From Maratus speciosus (Eukaryota; Arthropoda; Arachnida; Araneae; Salticidae): 64,000 nt of DNA. The notes below the pieces were generated by a model that was not told the DNA's origin, did not search any database, and worked only from the letters and a program-made list of their open reading frames with translations. The translations under genes and the position numbers were made by a program. Where the stretch lies: contig OZ010798.1 in assembly GCA_963932465.1 (NCBI GenBank), positions 16,724,981 through 16,788,980 on the forward strand, read 5' to 3'. Shown here piece by piece: positions 46,610-58,583 of this stretch. Numbering within the stretch: the stretch's first letter is position 1; every line of letters starts with the position of its first letter.

Positions 46610-48266
46610 CTAATTTCTTTTTTTTTTTATGCATGTTAGCATACGAGAATATTTGATATTGTAGAATCTCTCGCAAGGAAATTTTATATTGAATGCTAAA
46701 CCTTGAAGGGTTTTCACTCTCGACAACGCTACGTACGTTAAGCCAACTGATATCTCTTTATCCCCAATATCTACAACTGCTTTATCTAATGTTAAAACTT
46801 GGTATTTATGAATTGTGACTGCAAAAGCTAACTGCAGAGGAAATTGTTTTCTTGAACAACTTATATTTCCATTTTTCCCGAATTTGGTTATTGGTGGAAT
46901 CGGAACGCAGCCATTCTCATAAGTTGAATGACTGTAGTTTTCAAATTTAACCATGATTATTTGCGGCATCTGATCTGGTGGCCCGTGATTTTCTTCATAA
47001 ATAACATCTGCAACATTGCCTAAAGCCCCGTTTACTAAACCTTTTTTGGTCCACAAATTAGAACGTAACATTACTTTAGACCCAACTGATAAAGTAAGAA
47101 ATTGTTCAAGTCCGTTTGTCATTTCAGAATCGGCCAACTTTGCTTTAGTACAATTATGAAGAGCTTGAATCAAGGCAACAGGTTGATGCAGTTCTTTTAA
47201 TTTTTCATTATTATATTCTTTTACGCCTTTATTCGTTGAAAACAGCCTAATTGCATCTTTAAATAAATGCTGTTCGCTTTTTGAAAGAGACTGTAAGCTT
47301 CTATTCATTAATATTTCATAGTCTTCAGTAGTGCATTCTCCATTGCTAATTCGATCAAGTATGCTACAAAATATTTGTTGAGTTTCATCTTGCCGGAAGA
47401 ATGATGATAAAAAAAAATATTTTTGAAAAGTCGAAGAAAATAACAATTGTCCTTCTGAAAGAAACTCACTTCCTTGATTTTTGTCACTGTAAAGAGGCCT
47501 GTCGTTTACTGGAGGTAGTTGTTTGATATCTCCAAATAGATATAAGAACATTCCACCAAAAGGTTCATCTTGTTTCGATGGCACAGCACTACGTAATCGT
47601 AAATCTATTTTTCGCAAAAGACTACATCCAATCATACTCATTTCATCTATAATTATGAATTTACAATTTCGAAACTCCTCCTGAAGTTGACCAATCGAAT
47701 ATGGACTAAGATCTCTTAGCTTTTGATTTAGTACCAATAAAAGTTTTGAATGAATCGTTGATCCGTTTATATTGACTGCGGCAACACCAGTTGGTGCAAG
47801 CAATTGAAAAGAAGATTGACCAAATGTTTCATTTAATCGAGCAGTGAAGTAATGTGTTAACATACTTTTTCCAGAACCTGCCTTTCCTTGGACAACAATT
47901 CTTTTTATTGGCATTTCTCGCCTATGACCTTGCAAGAAAATGAGCTGTTCTTAAAAATATTTATTATTTTTTTCTCTTCATGGGAAAAGACAAAATTTGG
48001 CAAATTAGAAGGAACAGTGACACAACCACATTTTTCACTCTCTTTCACATTTTCATTTTCAATAAAATTCTGTAATTTATTAAGCAACTCTTGACTTTGA
48101 ATGGTATGCCAGTTATACCTTATATGAATGTCCCTTCTGCCCAGATCTAAATTCATCCTGTGCATTTTTTTGTCTTGAAGCGACATTCATCCAGTCAAAT
48201 GGTTGATCTATTTCAGTAGATTCAATTTCTTCAAATTCTTTCTCATCTTCTAAATTTTGCAACAGA
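46610..48266 (-). pseudogene. Helitron helicase (Pif1-like SF1B), C-terminal half of RepHel
   Basis: An uninterrupted 441-codon frame (46610-47935) carries the DNA-unwinding ATPase: Walker A GKAGSGKS (residues 17-24), APTGVAA, Walker B FIIIDEMS (Asp97-Glu98), GDIKQLPPV (135-143), SSFFRQ, and the C-terminal VALSRVK (402-408) of motif VI. All are expected for the Pif1-like helicase of Helitrons, which unwinds the donor strand during rolling-circle transposition. Upstream, 47905-48266 continues the protein in other frames (FVFSHEEKKIIN, then YLLQNLEDEKEFEEIE up to the insertion site), so there are at least two frameshifts. The N-terminal Rep part is on the far side of the 12.6-kb insertion. The helicase block itself looks young, without stops. 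Confidence 0.93.
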
Positions 48267-49228
48267 TACAGTAGACTCCCTCCAGTCCGCGACCCTAAAA
48301 TCCGCGTATTTTTTCAGATGTAAACAGTGAAATTTACAGTTAAGGTGCAGGCACAAAGTTCAAGATGGCGCCGAAATCAGCGACTACCGCCATGTTTTTT
48401 TTACTCATTTTTTTGTTAATTATTCTCTTTTGGCTATTACAGCTGATTTATTACTAAATAAGTTTATATTACTTTTGATTTTTATATAAATTAGTATATC
48501 TATATCAAAAATTCCAGGGCTCGAAATGGAAAAATCTACGAAACAGAACTATTTAAAAATTATTTTTGCCGATTATTTTTTTTTTTTTTTAAGTATAGAC
48601 AAATTTATTTCTAAACATACAAAGCAATATAAAAAAAAAAACATTCAAGGCTCTAAATAACAATGAAAACAGTAACAGAGAGCGCAATAAGCTATATTAA
48701 ACAGTAACAATGTTTCAATAAAAGTATGGAACGGAACGATATTTACCATAATTTTACGAATAGGAACTTTCTTTATCATAATTTCAAGAACCGGAATATC
48801 GCCCCGATTTGTTCCAGTACATTTCAAGCCTTGAAAATTTCCCCTTTATTGTATTTTCTGTAGAATATTAGCAAGTGTAAACTGTAGTGGAATTGTTTAT
48901 TTTTCTTCCGTTCGTTTCCTCGTGTTTCAATATTTATTATTTTTTCAATATTACGTACGCATTTTAATATGTAATTCTGATTAATACGACTAAATGCAAG
49001 CTTTTTTATGAAGAAAAATATGAATTTACTTCCGAAAAAAATCTAATGGCCCTGTTTTGTATATACAGTAAAGCGCTTATCTCTTATCTGTGCGTATAAA
49101 CAACTGAGAAAAATCTTGAGAAAGAGGAAATGCACGGAGCGAATGCGCGAAGCAACGGAACATGGCAAATAAGATATAAGTTTCGTTTTGAGATCGCAGC
49201 GTGAAAGAGGTATCGACGTAAGTTTTCA

Positions 49229-49409
49229 TCAATGTTGAATTCAGACACTTTTTTCCGGGAGGGATTTCTGTGGCTCCGGGGATGGGGGGGGGGGGGGGGG
49301 AAATTGCACTTTTTGACCATTGAAAACACAATCTCAAATCTTCCGAGGGGGAGCATCTCATTGCTCCGGGGAGGAATGTCCCCCCAGGCCACCTCCTGAA
49401 TTCAACACT
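49229..49409. mobile_element. Small GTTGAATTCAG TIR element
   Basis: TGTTGAATTCAG (49229-49240) and CTGAATTCAACAC (49396-49408) are inverted around a GC-rich core with a long G run and two GGCTCCGGGG/GCTCCGGGGA blocks. Target duplication not resolved. The flanking ACGTACG...AATTCTGATTAATA sequence occurs on both sides (48950, 49445) as a duplication belonging to the pogo-type element. Confidence 0.5.
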
Positions 49410-50479
49410 GGTTTTAATCTAATGATTTTTATTTATTTATTTTTAATTTTACGTACGTATTTTAATATGTAATTCTGATTAATATGACTGAACTCAAGTT
49501 TTTTCATAAAGAAAATACGCATTTATTTCCGAAATAAATAAAGATGGCGCTAATATCATCGGCGATCGCGATCGTTTTCCAAAATATTTTTTAATTAATC
49601 AACCCAGGTAGCACAGCAATATCGGCCAATATCGGGAACAGCGATTTCGCAATATCGGCCAATATCGGTATACCGATATTGGCCGATATTGCATGGCAAA
49701 CTTTTTTTCCAATATTGGCCTATATCGGCACCCAATACCGGCCGATATCGGGAAACGCCGGACCGGCCGATATTGGTCAAACTGAATTCGGCGTTACAAA
49801 ACGACAAAACTTTTGTTTCTTAATATAGGGAGATATTGATTACCTGTCTTGACATAGTATTGGTAATAAATATCTCTTTATATTAGGGAAAAAAGTTGGC
49901 CACTTTATATTGATGAATCCAGGTTTGAAAACATATGCATATAAATATATATTTTTTAACTATTTCAAATATATATATATATTTTTTTTGCTATTATAGA
50001 AATATATATTTATATATTGTTTATATGGAAAATCATAGCTAAGTTCACTGCCATGATAATGTAAAAAAATATTTAAAAGAAAAATTTTTCATGATTATGT
50101 TGAATGTGGTAACTCTGAAATAACCCAAAAATTTTGGAGAATTTCTTTTCTTTTATTAAAAGGTGTATCTTTTTACGAAAATTAATTATATCTATAATAC
50201 CAATTTATGGAAATGGTAAAGTTGAAAAGTGTTTATATTGTATTATTTGAATAAAATAACTTTTATTACCATATAAGCAATTTTGATATTTTTTTTTAAT
50301 ATAATCAATAAAAATATTAAACATATTAAAATTAAAAAAAATATTTAACTGAAATGATTTATTCTTTTCTGCCTTTACCATAAATATAGATGTTCAAATT
50401 TGTTTAACTGTATTGATGTATAAATTTTGCAAGGAAAAACAAAACTAGTAAAAGTTAGTCAAAAACAATTTATGTTAGG

Positions 50480-51060
50480 GGACACAGTACCCTTTAAACT
50501 ACTTTTTCAATTTTGAATAATACTGTAATATCTGTAGTGACATTATATTTAATACTATAAAGCAAACTAAATTTCATGTAATTTCAAAAAATCTTGCCTA
50601 TTTCTATTTAAATAAAATTCAAATTAAAAAAATATATATTTTTTTAAAAAATCCCAACTGATTTTTTAAATATCAATATTTTCGTTTCAAATTTTTTCCC
50701 CCACATTCCTTAGATTATATTACATAAAACTGTGCCATGGATTTTTAGATGTATGGGATATTACATTTAATATAAATCTTTTTCTCTTTTGTATAATAAA
50801 AAATCAAGGAAATTCAGCAAACTCATAATTGAAATTACAGAAATTTCTGAAGCAAAAAATATTCATTTTAAAAAAGTAGTAGGGATTTTTAAAAAGTTAA
50901 AAATTATTCAAAAAATTTAAATTTTAGTTAAATAGGCATTTTTGTAAGATTAAATATATATATATATATATATTTGCATTATAGTATTAAACATAATGCC
51001 ACCACAGATATTACAATACTATTGAAAACTGAAAAACAGTTTAAAAGGTACTGTGTCCTC
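50480..51060. mobile_element. TTAA-flanked element, copy B (581 bp)
   Basis: Inverted arms of roughly 100 bp begin GGGACACAGTACCCTTTAAA and (complemented) GAGGACACAGTACCTTTTAA. Flanks are TTAG (50476-50479, a one-base decay) and TTAA (51061-51064). Interior blocks match copy A at 39612-40309. Confidence 0.78.
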
Positions 51061-51579
51061 TTAAGTTACATATGCAAAATTCTACCTTTGTTCTTTTTTC
51101 AAACTTAACTTTAATTATTCCTACCCAATTAACTCAGAAGAAAATTTATATTTTATCTGTATGACCAGACCATCATCCTGAATCAGAGTATGAACTTACC
51201 GATTCTATAGTGTTGGAAGATGAATACTCTCTCTCTTATGTTCACTCTACATTCTGGTGGTTTTTCTTTTTTTTTCTTTCCAATGTTCAATGTTCTACAT
51301 TGAAACATTAACTTTTTGAAAAACTCATAAGTAAATGCTACTTTCCTCATTAAAAATTCATATGTAAAATTATGTCCGTAATACCAATTTGTGGTTATAG
51401 TGAGGTTGAAAAATTGAATATTTAAAAAAATCAATTTATCATAAGCAGATTTCCATATTTTATTTTCACATAATCAATAAACACTTAACCATTATCAAAA
51501 AAATAATAATAAAAATAATGTAGATGAAATGATTTTTTTTTTATGTCTTTACAATAAACGTTAACATAGTATTTATATG

Positions 51580-52043
51580 CAGTAGAAGATCTTTACAATG
51601 CAAACCAAAGCATGCAACATTTTGCGTTATATAGGTCATTTCACACAACATTAAAACTTACCTTGTAAATACGGCAATATACAAAACAATCGCAGTAGAT
51701 ATTTATATTGCATTCCTTAGGACCAAACGTTGTGCAGGTTAAAAAATTTTTGCATAATATTGATCATTTCACATATTGTTAAATCGCCTATAAAAAGTAT
51801 CCAAACATGCTGGGACAAAATTATCACATTACTTAATCCCAAAATTTTTACATTTAATAATAGCAATATTTCCATTTAAAAAAAATCTGAATTAAGGAAA
51901 TAAAGATGAAATAATGTTTTAAATTTAATCCTCTAAAGGGTGTCAATATTTTTGCAATATGGAATGCAGGTGCTTCTTAAGTACAAAATTCATTGCTTAC
52001 ATCTCAGAAACTGTGCATTATATAGGATTATAAAGATCTTCTG
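51580..52043 (+). mobile_element. Old, diverged relative of the CAGTAGACTCCC family
   Basis: Ends CAGTAGAAGATCTTTACAAT and (complemented) CAGAAGATCTTTATAATCCT. The interior keeps the family's order: a GGACCAAACGTTGTGCAGG block near 51720 (compare GGGACCAGAGGTTGTGCGG) and CATTGCTTACATCTCAGAAA near 51990 (compare CATTGTTTACATCTGAAAAA). A second CAGTAGATATTT head at 51691 suggests a head duplication. A TA follows the right end. Confidence 0.55.
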
Positions 52044-52092
52044 TATAAATGAAATGTTACTCCCTCTCTCCACCACACCTGAAAAAAAAATT

Positions 52093-52202
52093 GGTACATT
52101 TTGGTTAGCCAGGTGCCAGTGTTATATACATATATGCGCATGCGTGTGTACATATATATGTATGTAAAAATAACACTGGTGCCCGGCTAACCAAAAAGTA
52201 CC
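52093..52202. mobile_element. GGTAC MITE, copy 3 (110 bp, shortened)
   Basis: Ends GGTACATTTTGGTTAGCCAG and (complemented) GGTACTTTTTGGTTAGCCGG, then GGCRCCAGTGTTAT. Flanks AAAAAATT and AAAAAATG match at 7 of 8. The core is shortened relative to the 203-bp copies. Confidence 0.82.
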
Positions 52203-53551
52203 AAAAAATGCAAGCGAAATTTGGTTGAAAACAGTAAATCCACTGTTGTTGTTTTTTTATTCATTTAACCAACTTTATTTTAGTTACTCCTATATTAAAA
52301 ATTAGTGAAACATTAATTTATATTTTTAGTTTCAAAATTTTTAAATATTCAATTAATTTAAAACAAAATTTACATTTTATCTTTATACTCCCTTCATTCT
52401 GAATGAGAGTCTGAGCTATACTACTGGGGGATAAACACTTTGATGGAATTTTTTCATTAAAAAAAAAAAAAAAAAAAAAATTGCCAGCAAATATTGAGCA
52501 AAATTTATAAGTTTTCATGGCAGTGTAAAATTGAAAGTGCAACTGAAATGACCATTTAAAAGAATAAAAAAGTATGTTACAAACAATGTCATTAAACTAA
52601 GCGAGAAAATCTATTCTGGAACTAAAATTTTAATAGTAAGTTTGATATTTCCATTTGTAATGTATTCATATGAAGTAAACATAAAATCTTTCTATTTTTA
52701 ATGTACATACGTATATTCAATAAATTTATATTATTTTACATTTTCAAAGAAAGTTTAGCAACAAAAAACTCTTATTTGTTAAAAAAAAAAAAAAAAGAAA
52801 AGAAAAAGAAAGAAAGAAAATTTACAGAAAAATGTTTTTTTCCCCAACATTTGAATCTTTCTAGAAATTATACAAAATACCCCACAAAAAGTAGACTAAC
52901 ATGACATTAAGGCTATCGAAATTCAATTTCAGAATTTACAATACCTACTTAGTTGATGTAAGCAGAAAGAAATTGTGACTGATAGAAGGTAGAAACTTTT
53001 TAAAACATATTTCAGGACATCCCCCCCCCCCTCAAAAAAAATTGATAGATAAAAAATACTTAGAAAATATCAGAAATGATAAAAAGGACAAAATAGCTAT
53101 TTTCTTTATATATTTTCTCTTTTGAGCCGGGGTGTGGGGGGGGGGGTGAAGCTATAAAATACATTTTAGAAATTTAAATTGATAGATTCTCTCAAGTGCA
53201 CACAAGTAAGGCATTTGAAATAATTAGAAATCTAAAAACTTAGCATTTAAATATCATCATAATTTATATTTCGTTAAAAATTCTAATTTTAGATAGATTT
53301 TATAGGAGTCTATTTTTATCAACTGTTTTTCTCTAAGAAACTTTACAAGGTGATTTTAAAAGTTTGTAAATTTATTTTATAAATTGTATTTTATTGAAAT
53401 ATCTTAAACATTGGATACTAGTTTTAAAAATGATAAAACAGAAATTAGAAGTCAATTCTTAGAATTTAAATAAAAACTTACCATGTATAACAAACAAAAT
53501 TTATTAATCACAAAAAGAATTGAATTTTTTTTTTTATTTACAAACTATTAT
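52203..53551. other. No gene seen; low-complexity AT-rich
   Basis: Contains poly-A/poly-T tracts (52459-52480, 52780-52815) and G/C runs (53020-53032, 53132-53148). A segment near 52360-52450 resembles 51130-51230 (TCATYCTGAATSAGAGT), hinting at an old ~1.2-kb duplication. Confidence 0.45.
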
Positions 53552-53553
53552 TA

Positions 53554-55096
53554 CCGTAATTTCCGGCCTATAATCCGCGGATTATCTGTTAAAAAACCTC
53601 AAAAATTTTAAGTGCGGATTATCTACCGGTGCGGATTATCAGTTAAAATTTTTTTTTAAGCAGAAGTTCACGTCAGACATCCAGATTCTACCGCACGATT
53701 GTCTACTGCCGACCGTTCACGGAGTTGCTCCTGATTGGTTCACATATGATGTGCATGCTAGTGGGAGTGGCTTCCGATTTTTATGTTATTTTTTTAGCCT
53801 TTTGGCAAAATGTTTCGATGATGAACAAAGTGTTTCTCAACTCATCTCTTTCAAAAATTTCAATCTCAATCATTTATGAAATATTGTATTGTTATGACGT
53901 TGAAAGTTATAATGTCTAAGAGAAAGCGTGTTATTTAAAACTACAGAATTTAAACTGAACGTTATTTAAAAAGCGGAAGGTGATTTCGATATAGGTATCG
54001 GAATTAGGATAAACATAGGGTCAAATCGATATAGGTATTGCAATTAGCATAAATCTATAGTTAAATCGAAATAGGTACTGATTATTACCATAAATATATA
54101 GCCAAATCGATATAGGGATCGGAATTAGCATAAATGTAGGCCCAAAATGGATATTTATATTTATTAATTAGCATAAATCTATTGTCAAATATGAAAAAGC
54201 TTTTTAAACTGTAAAGCGCTGAAGGTTACGATATACAATCACAGTAAAAAATAAACGTGATTATAAAATCAGTTGTTTTTTGTTTGCTTCAGTGGGTCAA
54301 TTTTTGTGAAATACTTTTAAAAATAACTTGTTAACATTGTGTTAATAATCTTTTAGATTACATATTCAATAAGAATTTAATCCGTCACAATATATGTAAT
54401 AACATAAAAGCATTATTTTAGATACTAACGTGCTATTGGGGATTAAAAAATATAAAATTAAAAATAGTATAATATACTAATATACCACAATCAATCATGT
54501 CCAACGAAAAGAACTAACATCCGATGATTCGATTACAAATATCGATTGAAGCTCGATTATTCTGAAATGATTTAGATTTTGTTTGAGTCAATATAGACAT
54601 GTATTCCCTCGTGTATGCCTATTACAAGAGCCATTGTTTGGAAAGATAAGAAGATTCAGTCATTGGTTTCAGTTGTTTTGAACCATACCATAAAATTACA
54701 AAATAATCAAGCATAAATCTATAGTCTAATCGATATAGGTGTCGATTATTACCATAAATCTACAGCCAAATCGATCACAACACATTCTACGTTTTAGATA
54801 TAAGATTCAATGGAAATTATTTTTGTATTTTTTAACTTGTAATTATTTTACTGTTATTTTTTTTTTCAATTATTTTAATACAATTATCATTTAAATAGAG
54901 CAACTAAATAAATAGGGAGGTAATTTATTAGTGGTACTTTCGAATGTTGAAAAAAAGAGAGTAATCCCCGTATAGTCCGGCATATAATCCGCGGATTATA
55001 CACCGATGCGGATTATTTGCTGAAATTTTTTTATAAGGGCTAAAAATTGCGACTGCGGATTATACGCCGGTGCGGATTATAGGCCGGAAATTACGG
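53554..55096. mobile_element. CCGTAATTTCCGG TA-element (1543 bp)
   Basis: Ends CCGTAATTTCCGGCCTATAA and its complement; TA at 53552-53553 and 55097-55098. Subterminal GCGGATTAT motifs on both sides. Shorter relative, in the other orientation, of 41175-44614. It lies at the very end of the exon-like frame 55099-55271. Confidence 0.92.
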
Positions 55097-55098
55097 TA

Positions 55099-55271
55099 AT
55101 CATATTTATTATTTAACAAAAATGTTTTCGACAAATCATCAATTTCTTGTTGGTCATCTTCTTCTCCTTTGAAAAGTGTTTCCATCCCTGTCGTCAATTC
55201 TGCAAGGACCTTTCCAATGCAACTAGAGATAGCAGTGGCTTCTGTTCTTTCAAACTTCATTTCCACACTAG
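55099..55271 (-). CDS. Exon-like open segment, probable terminal exon, inside the 10.5-kb element
   Basis: Minus strand: acceptor TGTACTTTTCTAG (AG at 55272-55273, or an alternative 4 nt later), then an open frame with SVEMKFERTEATAISSCIGK, VLAELTTGMETLFKGEEDDQ and DDLSKTFLLNNKYD. The frame meets the TA-element at 53554-55096; on removal of that element the next codon is TAA, followed by an AATAAA-like run (53525-53540), as for a last exon. Acidic C-terminus, no domain recognised. Composition is clearly coding-like against the AT-rich flanks. It could be the element's own protein or captured host sequence. Confidence 0.5.
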
Positions 55272-55336
55272 CTAGAAAAGTACAATGAACCAAAATTACA
55301 ATCCAACCAAGTACTTTAACAATTTATAATTTGCTA

Positions 55337-55367
<31 letters not shown>

Positions 55368-55454
55368 CATAAACAAATTTTAAATGGGAGATTTGAATTT
55401 ATTCACCAAAGTTTCAGCTTGAAAATGAAATATTTTTACTTCATTATATTAATA

Positions 55455-56081
55455 CAGTAGACTCCCTCAAATCCCCACAGCTTGAGACCAGAGGTTGTGC
55501 GGATTTCTGGTCATTGCTTTCTTTATTTATATTTTTTAAACAATAATTTGAATGTAATAATGCAATCGAAGTTATAATGAATGCTTACTTAAGTGAAATA
55601 TTAAAATAATTAAGTAAAATAATAAATTGAAATAATAAAAATTAAGTTAATTTAAAAAATAATTAAATTATTAAAAGTAAACATCAAGTAAATAATAATC
55701 CATAATAAAGATTATATACATTTTTCTTGAATTATTCAACGAAACTTGCCTCACAAAGGTACACTACTAATTCATATCAAAATCATAAAATAAGAAAGTT
55801 TTATTTCAGGTTTAGCCAGACTAATAACCAAAAAAGCTTGATTAATACATAAATATATTTGGTAAAAAGATTGCAATTACCAATGCCATCAGCAATATCT
55901 TGAATTTTTCAGAAATAAATTTATACTATTTCCTTCATGAACAGCAAGAATTTAGTCACATTAACAAGAATTACATATGGAATTATATAAAAATAAAAAA
56001 GTCTAATTTTGTCCCTACATCTGAACTGAAAGTTCCATTGTTTACATATTCGGTGATGTGGGGATTTGAAGGAGTCTACTG
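55455..56081 (+). mobile_element. CAGTAGACTCCC pogo/Tigger-type element, short subtype (627 bp)
   Basis: Starts CAGTAGACTCCCTCAAATCC, ends TTGAAGGAGTCTACTG, TA at 55453-55454 and 56082-56083. Interior collinear with 11422-12054. Confidence 0.88.
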
Positions 56082-56652
56082 TATCCAATAGTTAGTGCTA
56101 AAATCACACAGTACTCACAACTTATTATTTAATGGTTTTATAAATCAGAAAACAAAATTGCGAACCAACTACTTAACTTACAAACTGCAAACTTACAATA
56201 TTAAAATTTTACCTCAGTTTTTTTTTTCCTCTTACAAAATTTGAACATAATATTCAAAAATGCATTTTCGAATTAAAGTGAATTTTTAAAACTAAAACTC
56301 TTTCCGTAAATAATAAAAGTAAAAATAGTTTCTAAAAGAGTACACTTTTATAAGCATTCAATGTTTATCTTGAGAATCACACCAAATTTCATGACTACAA
56401 TTTATGTCGTTAAAAAAAAAAAAAAAAAAAAAAAATCCGTTACAATGCATTAATTTTACAAAGAGCCCAACTATTGAAAAATCACTGCTCTGATGTATTA
56501 CTTGATAAATAGCACGAATATGTGAATTTATTTAAAATATAATATTTGTTCTACTTATCTTTTAAAATATAGTAACAGGGGAAAAAATTATTTAAACTGT
56601 TATACAGGATTTCTAAACTATTTTTTTTTAACATATAATCATAAATTAATTA

Positions 56653-56909
56653 CTATATGTACTCACGTGTAAATAAACACCAAAATTTTAAAGGAATGAA
56701 AATCATTCCATTTTATTATCAGTATTTTGGAATAGTTTTCATTGCCCTATTTTATTGCAGAATTCATATTAATCTTCCTTGATTAAAATTAAATTAAAAC
56801 CAAGATTACTATCTATTGTTGTTGTCTATTATTAAATATTGTTATTCAAACGGATGGACATGTTATATCTCTCAAATTTTGGGGTTGACTAATATGAGAG
56901 TATATACAG
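56653..56909. mobile_element. Decayed TATACTCGCG-type TA-element (257 bp)
   Basis: CTATATGTACTCACGTGTAA and GAGAGTATATACAG are inverted relics of the termini at 21817-22139, flanked by TA (56651-56652, 56910-56911). Confidence 0.6.
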
Positions 56910-57194
56910 TAATAAATTATAAACAAGGATTTTTTTTTAAAGGAATATTAAAATTAAATTAATAAAATAAATTATTATTAATAATTAAAAATAATCAATA
57001 AAAATTAGGAAATTAAAAAAATAAAAAGCTATATTCTTCATATTTTTTAATTTTTATTGTTCCAAATATTTCACTGTTGGAGTTTCACAGCCCCTAAACA
57101 TATTTTAATGCAAATGGTTTGGTGCATAATTAACTGCATTGTTTTGTAACTCATAAATAGTTGTAATAATAAAGATTATTTGGAGATTTATCAC

Positions 57195-57219
57195 CTGCGG
57201 CTAGGTACGACAAAAATGC
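57195..57219 (-). CDS. Possible 25-nt microexon in the 10.5-kb element
   Basis: Minus strand: AAG acceptor, 25 nt readable as AFLSYLAA plus one base, then donor GCAG|GTGATA. The island is GC-richer than its flanks. Weak acceptor; very short; included because it lies in line with other minus-strand exon candidates. Confidence 0.18.
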
Positions 57220-57446
57220 CTTAAAATCAATTTATAATGAAGTTCTAAAAGTATTAAAATGGCATATTGTCATTAGAAATACACAGGCATAATTTTTATA
57301 ATTCTAGAATATCAAGAAAAGAGTGAAAAATCAGTTACAAAATTCCTTCTTTACATATAAAAACCAAGCTAAATAAAAGAGTGTAAAAATACAACATTGA
57401 CTGCAATATAGAGACCCATGCTATGTGCGTTAACACTCAATCTTAC

Positions 57447-57501
57447 ACCATTTTTGAGGACATCTCCGGCAGACAGCACAGAGGCAGAAGCCCCTCTGCC
57501 C
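57447..57501 (-). CDS. Exon-like segment inside the 10.5-kb element
   Basis: Minus strand: acceptor GGGCCCATAG (AG at 57502-57503), 55 nt of GC-rich sequence reading GRGASASVLSAGDVLKNG, then donor GGT|GTAAGA (GT at 57445-57446). The composition (over 55% G+C) stands out sharply from surrounding DNA. Product not recognised. The pogo-type element 57571-57900 is inserted just upstream. Confidence 0.35.
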
Positions 57502-57570
57502 CTATGGGCCCACACAAACCATGAAATATATGTATGAATGATTAAAAAACTGACATGTTTCAATATAATA

Positions 57571-57900
57571 CAGTAGACTCCTTCAAATCCACACAGCTTG
57601 AGACCAGAAGTTGTGCGGATTTCTGGCCATTGCTTTGTTTACATTTTTTAAACAGTAATTTTAATGCAGTAATGGAATCAAAATTATAATGAATGATTGT
57701 GATATTGTAAAATATTAAAATAAGTAAAGTAATAAACTAAAAGGATTAAAAGTAAGCTAATTTAAAAACTGATTAAAGTATTAAAAGTAAAGTTCAAGTA
57801 AATAATTAATAATGCATATTTGAATATGCACAAAAAAAAAAAAAAAAAAAAAAAAATGAGATCATTTTCTTTCAATTATTCAATTTGAGGGAGTCTACTG
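57571..57900 (+). mobile_element. CAGTAGACTCC pogo/Tigger-type element, truncated (330 bp)
   Basis: Starts CAGTAGACTCCTTCAAATCC, ends CAATTTGAGGGAGTCTACTG, TA at 57569-57570 and 57901-57902. Internal deletion; contains a 20+ base A run at 57832-57856. Confidence 0.88.
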
Positions 57901-58524
57901 TATTAACAAACTTTATACACAAAAAGCATCTTATACACTTTTAATTTTTCAATATCAGTTGACAATTTTTTTCTTCTTGTAATTATTACTTAATAACTAA
58001 AATTGGAGGTTGCATGAGAAAAACATTTCCGTGCCAAGGGTCAATGCAATGTTTTTCCTCTTTTGGCCCATTTAATGTGAGACAAAATTTTGTGAAAAAT
58101 AACATTACATAATAGAAGACGAATTCAAATTAACCCAAATTCAATGATGAACTTATTACATTTAGTTTGCCCAAGAGGAATTTAACAGGTAGAAATAGTT
58201 TATTCAAAAAACCTTACATTTTTGGGAAATTTGCATTTTTTAATGGTTTCCTAATAGACATCAGATAAATAATAGTGCTTTAACATAGCCATTATAAAAT
58301 TCATGACAAGAGTTCCATAACATGTGCAATGTGCCAGAAAACTTTGAAAGTTATTTTGGGCGATAACTGCTTAGGATGTGGTTGTTGCAGTCTTTTGGCG
58401 CTTGGTAAGATGATTTGGTAAATTTAAAAATAAGATATTACAAATATTAATATAATATTAATAAAATATAATTAAAATAAAAATTTGGTAAGATGCTAAA
58501 CAGACTTTTGACAACATCGCTTAC

Positions 58525-58583
58525 TTTTTTGCCAGTCGCACCAAGTGCACAAGATAGGGAACTCTTCCCAAATGATTAAATTT
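58525..58583 (-). CDS. Exon-like segment inside the 10.5-kb element
   Basis: Minus strand: acceptor CATATACAG (AG at 58584-58585), 59 nt, donor AAAAAA|GTAAGC (GT at 58523-58524). One frame is open and reads KFNHLGRVPYLVHLVRLAKK. A downstream minus-strand island at about 58310-58405 (AKRLQQPHPKQLSPKITF, KVFWHIAHVMELLS, stop) may follow it if a weak acceptor at 58405 is used; that island's joining frame fits. Product not recognised. Confidence 0.38.

Noticed and set aside
58310..58500. Plus-strand two-exon model with a 96-bp AT-rich intron (GTAAGATG to CTAAACAG)
   Set aside because: Two of three frames hit a stop at the junction and the third is opened just after a stop; the minus-strand reading of the same region is more consistent with its neighbours.
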